A DNA stretch of 64,000 bases. It comes from Leptolyngbya sp. NIES-2104. Its GTDB lineage: Bacteria > Cyanobacteriota > Cyanobacteriia > Leptolyngbyales > Leptolyngbyaceae. Where the stretch lies: contig NZ_BBWW01000001.1 in the NCBI RefSeq assembly GCF_001485215.1, forward strand, positions 3,410,001 to 3,474,000, written 5' to 3'. Below the pieces are notes generated by a model that saw only the letters and a program-made list of their open reading frames with translations, did no database searches and was not told where the DNA came from. Both the position numbers and the translations under genes were made by a program. Positions 52,335 to 61,354 of the stretch are shown one piece after another. Each line of letters opens with the position of its first letter. Within the stretch, counting starts at the first letter, position 1.

Positions 52335-53727
52335 ATCGCTGTGCGACTCCATCTTCTCTTGCGGCGCGTTGCACAGCGGCTGAAACCACAGACGCGACTC
52401 GTTCATCAAACACAGAGGGAATGATATGTTCGCGATCGAGATCTTCCGTCTTAATCAAAGATGCGATCGCGAATGCCGCCTGTAAATACATACTGGTCGT
52501 AAATGTCGAAGCCCGACAATCGAGCGCACCCCGGAACACTCCCGGAAACGCCAACACATTATTAATCTGATTCGGATAATCGCTGCGTCCAGTCGCCATC
52601 ACTGCAACATCATCTCGAACTAACTCAGGCTGAATCTCAGGAATTGGATTTGCCATTGCAAACACGATCGGATCAGTCGCCATCGATTTCACCATTTCAG
52701 GAGTGACCACTCCCGGCGCACTCACCCCTAAGAAAACATCCGCACCGTTCATCGCATCGGCAAGCTTTCCAGATTGCTCCACTGCAAAGGCACGTTTTTG
52801 ATCATTCAAATCGGGACGATCGAGCGACAAGATGCCTTTTGAGTCACACATAATAATCTGATTTGCGCCACTTTTTTGTAAAAGAGTTGCGATCGCGACT
52901 CCGGCAGCACCCGCACCATTGATTACAATCCGAATCTCTGACATGGTTTTCTTCACGAGCTTGAGCGCATTCGTTAGAGCAGCAAGCGTGACGATCGCGG
53001 TTCCATGCTGATCATCGTGAAACACCGGAATATTCAATTCTCGCTGAAGTCGCGCTTCAATTTCAAAACAGCGAGGAGCCGCAATATCTTCTAAATTCAC
53101 GCCGCCGAACACCGGAGCAATTCGTTTGACTGTTTCTACAATTTCATCAGTGTCTTGAGTCGCTAGACAAATCGGAAACGCATCCAGTCCGCCGAATTCT
53201 TTGAACAGCATCGCTTTGCCTTCCATCACAGGCATCGAGGCTTCCGCACCTAAATTTCCTAACCCTAAAACCGCACTGCCATCCGTGACGATCGCCACCA
53301 TGTTTTGTTTCACGGTCAGTTCATAGACTCGTTTGGGGTCTTGTGCGATCGCAGTACAAATCCTTCCGACTCCAGGAGTATACGCCATCGCGAGATCTGC
53401 CTGCCCTCTGAGGGGAATCTTACTGACAACGCTAATTTTGCCACCGCGATGCAGCGTGAAAGTTCGATCGTACACATCCAGCACTTTGATATGAGGTAAA
53501 TCTTTCACCGCTTGCACGATCGTTTCTGCATGTTCGGTACTGGCAGCATCAACCGTGATGTCTCGCATCGAAATATCGCGGGTTTGCTCGATGAGATCAA
53601 TCTGTCCCATACTGCCACCGAGCGTCGAAATCGCTTTCGTGACACTTGCAAGCATTCCTGGACGATTGGGAACCTGAAAGCGGATCGTCAAGCTAAAACT
53701 GGAATTGGGAGTTAGAAGGTCTGACAT
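52333..53727 (-). CDS. NAD(P)-dependent malic enzyme with N-terminal ACT domain
   Basis: The 464-residue protein has an ACT regulatory domain (about 12-88; TIRFQVPNRPGMLASVTKA) fused to a malic enzyme. The catalytic Tyr is in MAYTPGVGRI, metal ligands lie in FHDDQHGTA, the NAD(P) fold is INGAGAAGVAIATLL and VFLGVSAPGVVTPEM follows. It converts malate to pyruvate and CO2. The ACT domain, a small-molecule sensor usually for amino acids, suggests feedback control. Single-domain malic enzymes without ACT are the commoner form. Confidence 0.9.
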   Translation of the reverse strand: MSDLLTPNSSFSLTIRFQVPNRPGMLASVTKAISTLGGSMGQIDLIEQTRDISMRDITVDAASTEHAETIVQAVKDLPHIKVLDVYDRTFTLHRGGKISVVSKIPLRGQADLAMAYTPGVGRICTAIAQDPKRVYELTVKQNMVAIVTDGSAVLGLGNLGAEASMPVMEGKAMLFKEFGGLDAFPICLATQDTDEIVETVKRIAPVFGGVNLEDIAAPRCFEIEARLQRELNIPVFHDDQHGTAIVTLAALTNALKLVKKTMSEIRIVINGAGAAGVAIATLLQKSGANQIIMCDSKGILSLDRPDLNDQKRAFAVEQSGKLADAMNGADVFLGVSAPGVVTPEMVKSMATDPIVFAMANPIPEIQPELVRDDVAVMATGRSDYPNQINNVLAFPGVFRGALDCRASTFTTSMYLQAAFAIASLIKTEDLDREHIIPSVFDERVASVVSAAVQRAAREDGVAQR

Positions 53728-53812
53728 GTGAGGAGTGATTTGCGACTCGGCAAATCTTACCGCAATAAAGGGTCATGAACTGTAAATCACGAACGACTAG
53801 GGATAATCTCAG

Positions 53813-54253
53813 ATGCCAACTTTATATACAGAAATTGAAATTCGAGCCGCACGATCGCAAATTTGGCAAATCCTGATCGCCAAAGACCGCTGGAAATATT
53901 GGAATACTTTTTTATATGACTGCGATCCGTCCCTACCGTTTGTAGAAGGGCGCGATGTGGCATTGTCTCTATTACGAAATCCGGGCGAAGAAGAAGTGCA
54001 GTTTCGCCCGATCGTCACTTTGGTTCAGCCAAATTACTGTCTAAAATGGCTTTCGACGATTCCCGGTTTACGAAACGAACACGTTTTAGAGCTTCAAGAT
54101 ATCGGCGTGAATCAAACTCGATTCTCGTATCAGCAGAATTTCTCTGGGACGCTGGCACGATTCCTATTACCGTTCATTCGTCGAGATGAGCGTAGAGGCA
54201 TTCAGCGCATGGCGTGGGAACTAAAGCAATATGCAGAAAAGATTAACCGTTAA
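53813..54253 (+). CDS. SRPBCC-family protein
   Basis: The 146-residue protein has the START/Bet v1-like helix-grip fold: a first strand and helix TEIEIRAARSQIWQILI, a PxPxVEG-like turn (LPFVEGRDVALSL), RPIVTLVQPNYCLKWLSTIPG and a long C-terminal helix (RRGIQRMAWELKQYAEKI). These domains bind lipids or other hydrophobic compounds. The ligand is unknown. Its 3' end overlaps the convergent TPR gene by 11 bases. Confidence 0.8.
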   Translation: MPTLYTEIEIRAARSQIWQILIAKDRWKYWNTFLYDCDPSLPFVEGRDVALSLLRNPGEEEVQFRPIVTLVQPNYCLKWLSTIPGLRNEHVLELQDIGVNQTRFSYQQNFSGTLARFLLPFIRRDERRGIQRMAWELKQYAEKINR

Positions 54254-55019
54254 GCTGATCGCGGCGAGTTTTGGTACCGGAGCAGTTTGGATTGAGCGCG
54301 ATCGCGTGATCGTAAGCTGCGATCGCGTCTGCATGTTGTCCCAGTTTCTGAAAGACTCCGCCCAAGTTGTACCAAGCTTCGTATAAAGTAGGACGAATTT
54401 CGAGAACCTGCTGGTAGCTTCTGATTGCTTCTTCGTACTGTCCTAAGCGGCAGAACAGATTGCCGAGATTGTAGTGAGCAGCGGAAAAATGCGGACGAGT
54501 CGAAAGGGCTTGATTGTAACTGTCGATCGCGTCTTCAAATCGTTTGAGTTGCGTTAAGACAATACCTCGGTTGTACCAAGCTTTCGTGTAGTTCGGTTTG
54601 AGGTTGAGCGTTTCTTCGTAGCTGTAGAGGGCTTCATAGCTTGATCCGAGCTTTAATAGAGAATTTGCTCGGTTATACCAAACTTTGTAGTTAGCAGGGC
54701 AGAGTTGAATGGCTTGGTCGTAGCTGGTGATTGCTTCTGCGTACCGTTGCAGTCGAGACAGCGTCATTCCTTGTAAATTCCAGGCAGGCTCGTAATCGGC
54801 TTTGAGCAGGATCGATTCTTTGAAGCTCTCGACTGCCTCGTTATAGCGTTTGAGTCCGTAGAAGGCTTTTCCGTGTTCAAACCAAGCGATCGATGAACTG
54901 GGTTGTCGCTGTAAGAGTTTATCGAGTGCTGCGATCGCATCGTCGTAGCGTCCGGCTCGACTCAGTTGGCGAGCTTGTCTAAGATAAAATTCGACCTGAG
55001 AATCGACAGTATCGCGCAT
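54243..55019 (-). CDS. Tetratricopeptide repeat protein
   Basis: The 258-residue protein is built of about seven 34-residue TPR units with the standard W-x-x-[LR]-G-x-x-x-x-x-L-x-x-Y-x-x-A pattern (AWYNRGIVLTQLKRFEDAID, AWYNLGGVFQKLGQHADAIA). It has no signal peptide or catalytic domain. TPR arrays act as protein-binding scaffolds; the partner is unknown. Repeat copy 5 begins about 100 bp upstream of its start. Confidence 0.85.
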   Translation of the reverse strand: MRDTVDSQVEFYLRQARQLSRAGRYDDAIAALDKLLQRQPSSSIAWFEHGKAFYGLKRYNEAVESFKESILLKADYEPAWNLQGMTLSRLQRYAEAITSYDQAIQLCPANYKVWYNRANSLLKLGSSYEALYSYEETLNLKPNYTKAWYNRGIVLTQLKRFEDAIDSYNQALSTRPHFSAAHYNLGNLFCRLGQYEEAIRSYQQVLEIRPTLYEAWYNLGGVFQKLGQHADAIAAYDHAIALNPNCSGTKTRRDQLNG

Positions 55020-55120
55020 AACTGAACAAGGGTGAATGCAATCCCTGTCTAGTATGGACAGAGAAAAACAAAAGCAGACGGGGTTGATGCCATCTGCTTT
55101 GAGAAATTCATCAGCGCTGG

Positions 55121-55315
55121 AGTGTGTTCTGAGACTTCTCGCTTCGTTTCTGTCCCGCCCCGGAATAGAATTCAGGGCTAATCGTGCGAAGTCCTTTGAA
55201 AAGGACTGAAGAGATTTCGTTTGGCTTTTAGTCCCCAGAGCGCGGACTTCGTTCTGTTAGCCCCGAATTCCATTCCGGGGCGAGTGAGCAACGAAGCAAG
55301 ATAACTCAGCACACT
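55121..55315. repeat. Quadruple-palindrome intergenic repeat, copy 5 (type B)
   Basis: The core (55154-55284) has arms CCCCGGAATAGAATTCAGGG and CCCCGAATTCCATTCCGGGG around AGTCCTTTGAAAAGGACT and a weaker AGTCC/GGACT hairpin. The flanks TCTCGCTTCGTT and AACGAAGC pair, as do AGTGTG-x4-TGAG and CTCAGCACACT. The element ends directly at the stop codon of the ndh gene (55316). Confidence 0.88.
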
Positions 55316-56656
55316 CTAAACGTTGACGGGTTCTTCTTTGCGTGATCGTACAGACGGAGACTCGCCTGGAACGAGCGTCGTATCGGTAATAATCCGCGCT
55401 CCACGGGAACGAGTAACATAGTTCCAAACCCACTGAATCATTACAACCAGTTTGTTGTCGAACTCGATCAAGAAGTAGATATGCGCCACGATCCAGATGA
55501 ACCAAGCAATAAAGCCAGACAGATGAACGCCACCGAGATTTGCAACGGCTGCATTTTGTCCAATCACGGCGAGGCTTCCGAATTCCTTGTACAGGAATCG
55601 AGGCAGCGATTGACCGCTTAATCTTGCTTTGATCAGTCGGGCAACATACTTACCTTCCTGCATTGCTACAGGTGCAACACCGGGATAAGGTTTACCTTCG
55701 GGATCAGCACAGTGAGCCAAATCACCGATTACGAAGATGCTGGGATGATTCGGAACGCTGAGATCGGATTCGACCATAACGCGACCCACACGATCGAGCG
55801 ATGCTCCAGTGCGATCGCTAATCACTCGACCGACACCGGAAGCTTTTACACCTGCCGCCCAGAGAATCGTTTTTGCCGAAATCGTTTCGCGGGTTTCGTC
55901 GTATTCGAGCGTGAGATTATCGCCGTCGATCTGTGTCACTTTGGTTTTTGTCCGCACTGTCACACCGAGCTTGGTCAAAGATTCAGCCGCCTTCACAGAC
56001 AAATCAGCCGGATAAGGAGGCAAAACGCGATCCAAACCTTCGATCAAGAGAATCTGAGCTTCAGTAGTGTCAATACTGCGGAAATCTTGCTTTAACGTGT
56101 GATTGGCGAGTTCTGCGATCGCGCCCGCTAATTCCACCCCGGTTGGACCGCCGCCGACCACGACAAAGGTGAGTAACGCTTTGCGCTTTTCGGGATCAGT
56201 TTCTTTTTCTGCTGCCTCGAATGCTGAGAAGATTCGGCGGCGCATCTCGATCGCATCTTCGATCGTTTTCAAGCCAGGAGCATCATCTTTCCACTGATCG
56301 TTGCCGAAGTAGTGATGACTTACGCCCGTTGCCACAATCAACGAGTCGTAAGGAATGGCTCCTCGGCTGGTCATGACTTGTTGCGTTTCGGGATCGATAT
56401 CCGTTGCTTCTTCCATCAGAACGCGGACGTTTTTCTGACGGCTGAGAATCGATCGCAACGGCGAGGAAATATCCGCAGGTGAAAGGTTTCCGGTCGCGAC
56501 TTGGTAGAGCAGCGGTTGGAACAAATGAAAATTGCGTTTATCAATCAAGGTCACATCAACATCGGCGTTTTTGAGACTTTGAGCGGCATATAAGCCCCCA
56601 AAACCACCACCGATAATAACCACACGATGCTTGGGCGGTTGTGTCACAGGTTCCAT
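55316..56656 (-). CDS. ndh: Type II NADH dehydrogenase
   Basis: The 446-residue flavoprotein has the FAD-binding motif VIIGGGFGGLYAAQSL (about 12-27) and the NADH-binding motif VVVGGGPTGVELAGAIAEL (about 165-183). A C-terminal hydrophobic segment (GFIAWFIWIVAHIYFLIEF, about 380-400) anchors it to the membrane. It passes electrons from NAD(P)H to the plastoquinone pool without pumping protons; cyanobacterial NDH-2 enzymes may also sense redox state. It is divergent from the yiaA-like gene, and its 3' end touches repeat copy 5. Confidence 0.92.
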   Translation of the reverse strand: MEPVTQPPKHRVVIIGGGFGGLYAAQSLKNADVDVTLIDKRNFHLFQPLLYQVATGNLSPADISSPLRSILSRQKNVRVLMEEATDIDPETQQVMTSRGAIPYDSLIVATGVSHHYFGNDQWKDDAPGLKTIEDAIEMRRRIFSAFEAAEKETDPEKRKALLTFVVVGGGPTGVELAGAIAELANHTLKQDFRSIDTTEAQILLIEGLDRVLPPYPADLSVKAAESLTKLGVTVRTKTKVTQIDGDNLTLEYDETRETISAKTILWAAGVKASGVGRVISDRTGASLDRVGRVMVESDLSVPNHPSIFVIGDLAHCADPEGKPYPGVAPVAMQEGKYVARLIKARLSGQSLPRFLYKEFGSLAVIGQNAAVANLGGVHLSGFIAWFIWIVAHIYFLIEFDNKLVVMIQWVWNYVTRSRGARIITDTTLVPGESPSVRSRKEEPVNV

Positions 56657-57032
56657 AGGTTGTCAACAATGCTTATGTGGGCGGGTGAAAGCTAGAAAAG
56701 CGCACTCTGAACAAGGAAAACAGTCCGAAGAGCCAAATGAATGATTCGGTGAAAGTCAACTCATCAAGTTTGGTTCCTCGCTCCTGGTTCAAAAATGCCC
56801 GGTCTCTACTCAAGTGTAATTAGCCCGTTCGTAAATTTGTGACAAATTGTAACTGAAATTGAAAGATTTTACTATCGCGTCACAAATCGATGATATTCGA
56901 GTCGTTTCTTTCATCTTCTACAGACTGTAAGAACGCAAAACAGGACAAATCTGAGAGTGTCTATTCTAGATACTTTGTGTCCGAAGTAATGGCTATCTTC
57001 TGAAGTGTTCAATTTCCGTCAGGAGAATCCTT
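56657..57032. promoter_or_regulatory. Divergent promoter region with a 9-bp inverted repeat
   Basis: ATTTGTGAC (56835-56843) and GTCACAAAT (56879-56887) are perfectly inverted, 35 bp apart, between the divergent ndh and yiaA-like genes. The TGTGA/TCACA cores resemble CRP-type half-sites, but their spacing is not that of a normal CRP site (N6). The two could be bound as separate sites or loop together. Nothing else stands out in this 376 bp gap. Confidence 0.4.
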
Positions 57033-57319
57033 ATGCAGAAGTTCGATAGTACCACTCAAGCGCACAGTAGCGCGTGGATTTTTCAGGCTTGGGCATCGTT
57101 TGTAATTTCGGTAACGGCGACGACGATCGGGATTTGCTATCTACCTGTAGACGGTTGGGTGAAAGGGTATGTCGGAATGGGGACACTGTTTACGGTGGCA
57201 TCTACGTTTAGTGTGGCGAAAACTCGCGGGATATGCACGAGGCGAAACGGATTATCTCACGGGTGGACGAAGCAAAATTAGAGCGAATGTTAGCGGAACA
57301 CGACCCATTCAACAAGTAG
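57033..57319 (+). pseudogene. YiaA/YiaB two-helix membrane protein gene with a frameshift
   Basis: The frame from ATG 57033 (after AGGAGAA) encodes AWIFQAWASFVISVTATTIG and GYVGMGTLFTVASTFSVAKT, the two helices of the YiaA/YiaB family. After codon 64 (57224) the family sequence continues in another frame: from 57230 to the stop at 57317-57319 it reads DMHEAKRIISRVDEAKLERM, then ends DPFNK, the expected YiaA tail. One base is missing (or two extra) within CGCGG at 57225-57229. The unshifted frame ends at 57281 with an unrelated tail. Either the gene is freshly broken or the assembly has an error. Confidence 0.8.
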
Positions 57320-57402
57320 TTATCTGCGTGGGGGTAGGGAGTTCGATACTTCCTATCCCGCATTTGACTAGAATATATCGCAGTCCCTCGATCGCTTGTT
57401 CC

Positions 57403-59673
57403 ATGACTCAACCGCCTCTGCCCCCGCGTCGATCGCAAACCGTTCTCGGCAATCTCAGCCAAGCTGTTAAAACGACCCTCACGCGGATCAATTTTTCAAA
57501 GCTGAAACTCAAACCCAATGCGCGAGTTCCAGAATTATTTGTGCAGGATGCCGATGCACCCAAGGCACAGGTGTTTCCGCTGTTGGGCGATCGCTATTCG
57601 ATCGGGCGCAGCTCCAAATCGTGCGACATCGTTGTGCGGAATCCAGTGGTGAGTCAGGTTCATGCTGTGGTGAAGCGCGATCGCAAGCGGAAATTTTTAG
57701 GCTTACCGACGCGATCGAGATTCATGATTCGCGATGAAGGTTCGACGAATGGACTGTATCGCGGCAAGCGAAAGCTGAAATCGAAAATTCTCTACAACGG
57801 TGATGTCATTTCTCTAGGTCCGCCTGAACTTGCCGCATCGGTTCGCGTTCAATATAAAGACCCGCTGCCCTGGTATCTCAAAGCGGTTCGATATGGATTG
57901 TTCGGAATTAGTGGAGTGACTGCGTTAACGGCGGCAGTGATTGGCATCGAATGGCAGCGATTTTCGGTTTATCCGTTACCGGAATCAGTTCAAGGTCCGG
58001 TTGTGATTAATTCGCGAGATGGTCAACCGTTGCGAACACCGAGAACCGATCGACATGTAGAGTTGCAAAGTCTTTCAGATTTTTCGTCTTTCTTGCCGGA
58101 TGCGGTGATGGCTTCTGAAGATTCGCGCTTCTTTTGGCACTTAGGCGTTGATCCGATCGGGACTGCTCGCGCTTTATTTACCAACGTCCGAGGCGGCGAA
58201 ATTCGTGAAGGCGGAAGTACCCTCACTCAACAGCTTGCGAGAAGCGTATTGCCGGATTATGTGGGGCGACAAGATTCGGCGGGGCGGAAGATTCGAGAAG
58301 CATTTGTAGCACTCAAACTCGAAACGGTCTACAGCAAAGATTTTCTCTTGAGACTGTATCTCAATCGCGTTTATCTCGGTAGCGGCATCTATGGGTTCGA
58401 GGATGCGTCTCAGTTTTACTTTGGAAAGTCATCCAAAGATTTGAACTTATCGGAGGCGGCGACGCTAGTGGGAATTTTGCCTGCGCCGAATAGTTTTAAT
58501 CCGGTGACGAACTATAAAGCGGCAGTGGAATATCGCGATCGCGTTCTCGAACGAATGGCGCAACAAGGCATGGTGTCACAAGAAGAAGCCGATCGTGCTC
58601 GTCGATCGCGGATCGAAATTAGTCCGAGAGCGCGGCAAGAATTACAAAGTGCGATCGCGCCATACTTTTATAGTGCGGTGTTTGATGAACTCGAATCGCT
58701 GCTCGGTGGCAGTCTTGCAAGTGAGGGAAATTTTATTGTCGAAACGGGACTCGATCGACGAATGCAATCGAGAGCCGAAGCAAGTTTGAGAAATAGTGTC
58801 GAGACCAATGGCGCGAGTGCAGGATACTCTCAAGGTGCAATGGTGACGATCAATGCCAAAACCGGTGAAGTTCTCGCAATGGTGGGTGGAACGGATTATC
58901 GAGAAAGCCAATTTAATCGTGCCACTCAAGCCCTTCGGCAACCTGGATCGACCTTTAAAATCTTTGCGTACACCGCCGCGATCGAACAAAACATTTCTCC
59001 AGGAACCGCTTATTCTTGTGCACCGCTCAACTGGGGTGGACAAACTTACGCAGGGTGTGGAGGCGGATCGGCGGATTTTTACACTGGAGTCGCGCAGTCT
59101 TTGAACGTGATTGCGCTGCGAGTTGCTCAGGATGTCGGACTCGATAAAGTCGTGCAGATGGCACAGCGATTAGGAGTCAAATCGAAGCTCAATCCTGTTC
59201 CGGGTCTGGTTTTAGGACAAAGTGAAGTCACACCGCTGGAAATGACGAGCGCGTTTGGGGTGCTGGCAAACGATGGAGTCCGAAACCGCCCCCATACGAT
59301 TAAGCGGATTCTCGATAGTGGAGACTGTAAAGATCGCAAAGACATCAATACTTGTCGGGTGATTTATCAAGCCGACCAAGATGGCGAAAATAATCAGAGA
59401 GTGCTTCAGCCAGAGGTGGCGGCAACAATGACGACATTGTTCCAAGGAGTGGTGCGATCGGGAACGGGACGCGCTGCCGCGATCGGACTCGGTGAAGCGG
59501 GAAAAACTGGAACAACGAACGATAATAAAGACTTATGGTTTGTTGGATATGTCCCAAGTCAGGCGATCGTTACAGGCGTATGGCTAGGGAACGACAATAA
59601 CGCGCCAACGGATGGAAATAGCGGACTTGCAGCGAAACTTTGGGGCGATTATATGCGTCAGGTTGTTCGATAA
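57403..59673 (+). CDS. Class A penicillin-binding protein with N-terminal FHA domain
   Basis: The 756-residue protein has an FHA domain (about 55-150) with the phosphothreonine-binding residues Arg69, Ser84, His87 and Asn116 in place, a transmembrane helix (about 162-184), a GT51 glycosyltransferase domain (about 220-395; catalytic Glu239 in MASEDSRFF, GGSTLTQQLARS) and a transpeptidase domain (about 470-756) with S516TFK519, S566LN568 and K701TG703. It polymerises and cross-links peptidoglycan. The cytoplasmic FHA domain implies control by a Ser/Thr kinase. The start at MTQPPLPP is preferred over an open upstream stretch that overlaps the YiaA-like gene. Confidence 0.93.
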   Translation: MTQPPLPPRRSQTVLGNLSQAVKTTLTRINFSKLKLKPNARVPELFVQDADAPKAQVFPLLGDRYSIGRSSKSCDIVVRNPVVSQVHAVVKRDRKRKFLGLPTRSRFMIRDEGSTNGLYRGKRKLKSKILYNGDVISLGPPELAASVRVQYKDPLPWYLKAVRYGLFGISGVTALTAAVIGIEWQRFSVYPLPESVQGPVVINSRDGQPLRTPRTDRHVELQSLSDFSSFLPDAVMASEDSRFFWHLGVDPIGTARALFTNVRGGEIREGGSTLTQQLARSVLPDYVGRQDSAGRKIREAFVALKLETVYSKDFLLRLYLNRVYLGSGIYGFEDASQFYFGKSSKDLNLSEAATLVGILPAPNSFNPVTNYKAAVEYRDRVLERMAQQGMVSQEEADRARRSRIEISPRARQELQSAIAPYFYSAVFDELESLLGGSLASEGNFIVETGLDRRMQSRAEASLRNSVETNGASAGYSQGAMVTINAKTGEVLAMVGGTDYRESQFNRATQALRQPGSTFKIFAYTAAIEQNISPGTAYSCAPLNWGGQTYAGCGGGSADFYTGVAQSLNVIALRVAQDVGLDKVVQMAQRLGVKSKLNPVPGLVLGQSEVTPLEMTSAFGVLANDGVRNRPHTIKRILDSGDCKDRKDINTCRVIYQADQDGENNQRVLQPEVAATMTTLFQGVVRSGTGRAAAIGLGEAGKTGTTNDNKDLWFVGYVPSQAIVTGVWLGNDNNAPTDGNSGLAAKLWGDYMRQVVR

Positions 59674-60057
59674 GGTTCTGAGTTTATCTACGTGATTTCA
59701 CGGTGTATTACTCTAAACTTTAACGGTCATCAAGCCCACCCAATTTACGCTATCAAAGAATTACGGAATACCTATTTCTGCTTTGATACGAATTTGTTAA
59801 ATTGAGAGGCAAGGCGTTAATCTAACAGAAGCTACCTGATTTTGGTCTTTTTTCCGTAGTTGTACGGCGCATTTTAACCTCTGCCTGAAGGTGGATTGCT
59901 TAATATCTTTGCAAAATCTTTAATAGCTGCATGGATTGTTAAGCTACCTTTACCTATTTGGCAGACTCAGATGATTACGACCAGGGTACAACTCCGAAAG
60001 TCCTCTTCTACCGCGCCGAAGTCTGCGAAGTGTGATTCCCTTCTTGACGCTCACACC
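59674..60057. other. Intergenic stretch without recognised gene
   Basis: The 384 bp between the penicillin-binding protein and the BON-like gene contain a CGTGATTTCACG palindrome (59691-59702) and AT-rich stretches but no clear terminator, promoter pair or RNA fold. The frame of the downstream gene is open for 54 codons into this stretch, but without domain content. Confidence 0.35.
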
Positions 60058-60330
60058 ATGACATACTCCCTTTTAAATACGATTCCACCAGAGCGGATCG
60101 GTCTGAATGGCGAATATGACCATAGCGGTTTGGCAAAGCGAGTTTCTCAGGCTTTCCAGGCTCATTTCTCGATTCAGGATTTAGAAGGATTGCGGGTGAA
60201 GCAACGCGGCAAAGTTGTGATTCTGATGGGAAATGTTCGATCGAGCGAATTACTCAATCAGTTAAAGACGATCGCGCTAGGCATCGAAGGCGCGATCAAT
60301 GTCGAAACGTACGGCATTCGATTCAGATAA
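60058..60330 (+). CDS. BON-domain-like small protein
   Basis: The 90-residue protein starts at MTYSLLNTIPPERIG. It follows the BON pattern of two beta-alpha-beta units: LAKRVSQAFQAHFSIQDLEGL, then VKQRGKVVILMGNVRSSELL and TIALGIEGAINVETYGI. BON domains bind phospholipids or act in osmotic-shock proteins; here there is one domain and no signal peptide, so it is cytoplasmic. The stop overlaps the convergent allA gene by eight bases. An earlier ATG in frame (59968) cannot be excluded. Confidence 0.65.
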   Translation: MTYSLLNTIPPERIGLNGEYDHSGLAKRVSQAFQAHFSIQDLEGLRVKQRGKVVILMGNVRSSELLNQLKTIALGIEGAINVETYGIRFR

Positions 60331-60808
60331 TTTCAAACTCAACGCCAAAGGTCGATCGCAAATCGCAAGTATCGTGATCGACGATATTGGTGTCACTCAG
60401 TTCGAGATTATAGAAATCAACGACATCGCCATCGAAATAGGGTCCAGCGTGCCAGGTTCCGATGTCGAGCTTGATGAAGCAATTACCGGGAATGCAGAAT
60501 GCGGTGAGATCTGCGATCGTAGGATTTTCCTCAGTTCCCGGCGGCGCAACGACGATCAGCCATTCTTTGCCTTCAAGCGAACCGAGACATTGGGTACAGT
60601 GCTGATGTCGCGTGATTTTGTGGAATTTTCGCCCCCGATGTTTCAGGCGCATAATGTAGAAGCGGGGGATACCATTCTGTAGATGAAGTTGAGCATCTTC
60701 TTGATCAAAACTTTTCCCATCGTTTGAAGCTTGAATCAATTGTCCGAACGGGCGAAAATTCTCAGTCGTGATTAACTTGGCTTGAAGCTGTTGCAGGGTT
60801 GACGGCAT
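60323..60808 (-). CDS. allA: Ureidoglycolate lyase
   Basis: The 161-residue protein starts at MPSTLQQLQAKLITTENF. The AllA cupin fold is seen in RPFGQLIQASN, HQHCTQCLGSLEGKEWLIVVAPPG, IPGNCFIKLDIGTWHAGPYF and the acidic end NLELSDTNIVDH. It splits ureidoglycolate to glyoxylate and urea, the last step of allantoin and purine breakdown. Other genes of that pathway are not nearby; the NCS2 permease at 13.5 kb could supply purines, but the connection is speculative. Confidence 0.87.
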   Translation of the reverse strand: MPSTLQQLQAKLITTENFRPFGQLIQASNDGKSFDQEDAQLHLQNGIPRFYIMRLKHRGRKFHKITRHQHCTQCLGSLEGKEWLIVVAPPGTEENPTIADLTAFCIPGNCFIKLDIGTWHAGPYFDGDVVDFYNLELSDTNIVDHDTCDLRSTFGVEFEII

Positions 60809-60912
60809 GAAAATCTCTCCCACGGTTTATAGTGAACCTTTCTTGAGATTGACGAGCAATTTCTAAATTCTTTCTAGGATGCCATGAGTAACTCGTAATG
60901 AGGATATAACTC

Positions 60913-61341
60913 ATGAATACATTAAAACGAATTCGTCAAGCCGTATTGTTGGTTTTATTGATGGCATTTGTCTTAATTGCTCCAATGCAAGCAGCTTTTG
61001 CAGCAGATCCTTCCTACTCGCCAGGTGCACCGGATAGCCCAGAGAAGAAAGCAAAGACGCTGTTTGAAGGTCGTCGTAACGTCAGCGCCGGAGAACAACC
61101 GCAAGCGAAAGATTTACCGGAGAAGATTCAGCAAGATTTGCAAAACATTGACAGCGATCGACCCAAAACCACGGGTCAATGGAATCGTGAAGCTCGTGAA
61201 ACCGCAGGCGAACCGGGTGAACGTCTGGGACGGATTGCCAAGGAAACGGGTGAAGCTGTGAAAGACTTCGGCAAAATGTACCCCGATACCGCAGAGCGTA
61301 GCGGTGATGCACTGCAAGAGAGCCTCGATCGTTCTAATTAA
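60913..61341 (+). CDS. Secreted hydrophilic protein (unknown)
   Basis: The 142-residue protein has a signal peptide (about 1-30, ending AFA-AD) and a mature part that is highly charged and low in hydrophobic residues (RREARETAGEPGERLGRIAKET-like stretches), with the look of a late-embryogenesis-abundant or disordered protein. There are no cysteines. The function is unknown; a stress role is only suggested by composition. Repeat copy 6 begins 14 bp after its stop. Confidence 0.65.
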   Translation: MNTLKRIRQAVLLVLLMAFVLIAPMQAAFAADPSYSPGAPDSPEKKAKTLFEGRRNVSAGEQPQAKDLPEKIQQDLQNIDSDRPKTTGQWNREARETAGEPGERLGRIAKETGEAVKDFGKMYPDTAERSGDALQESLDRSN

Positions 61342-61354
61342 ACGCAGATTTGAC

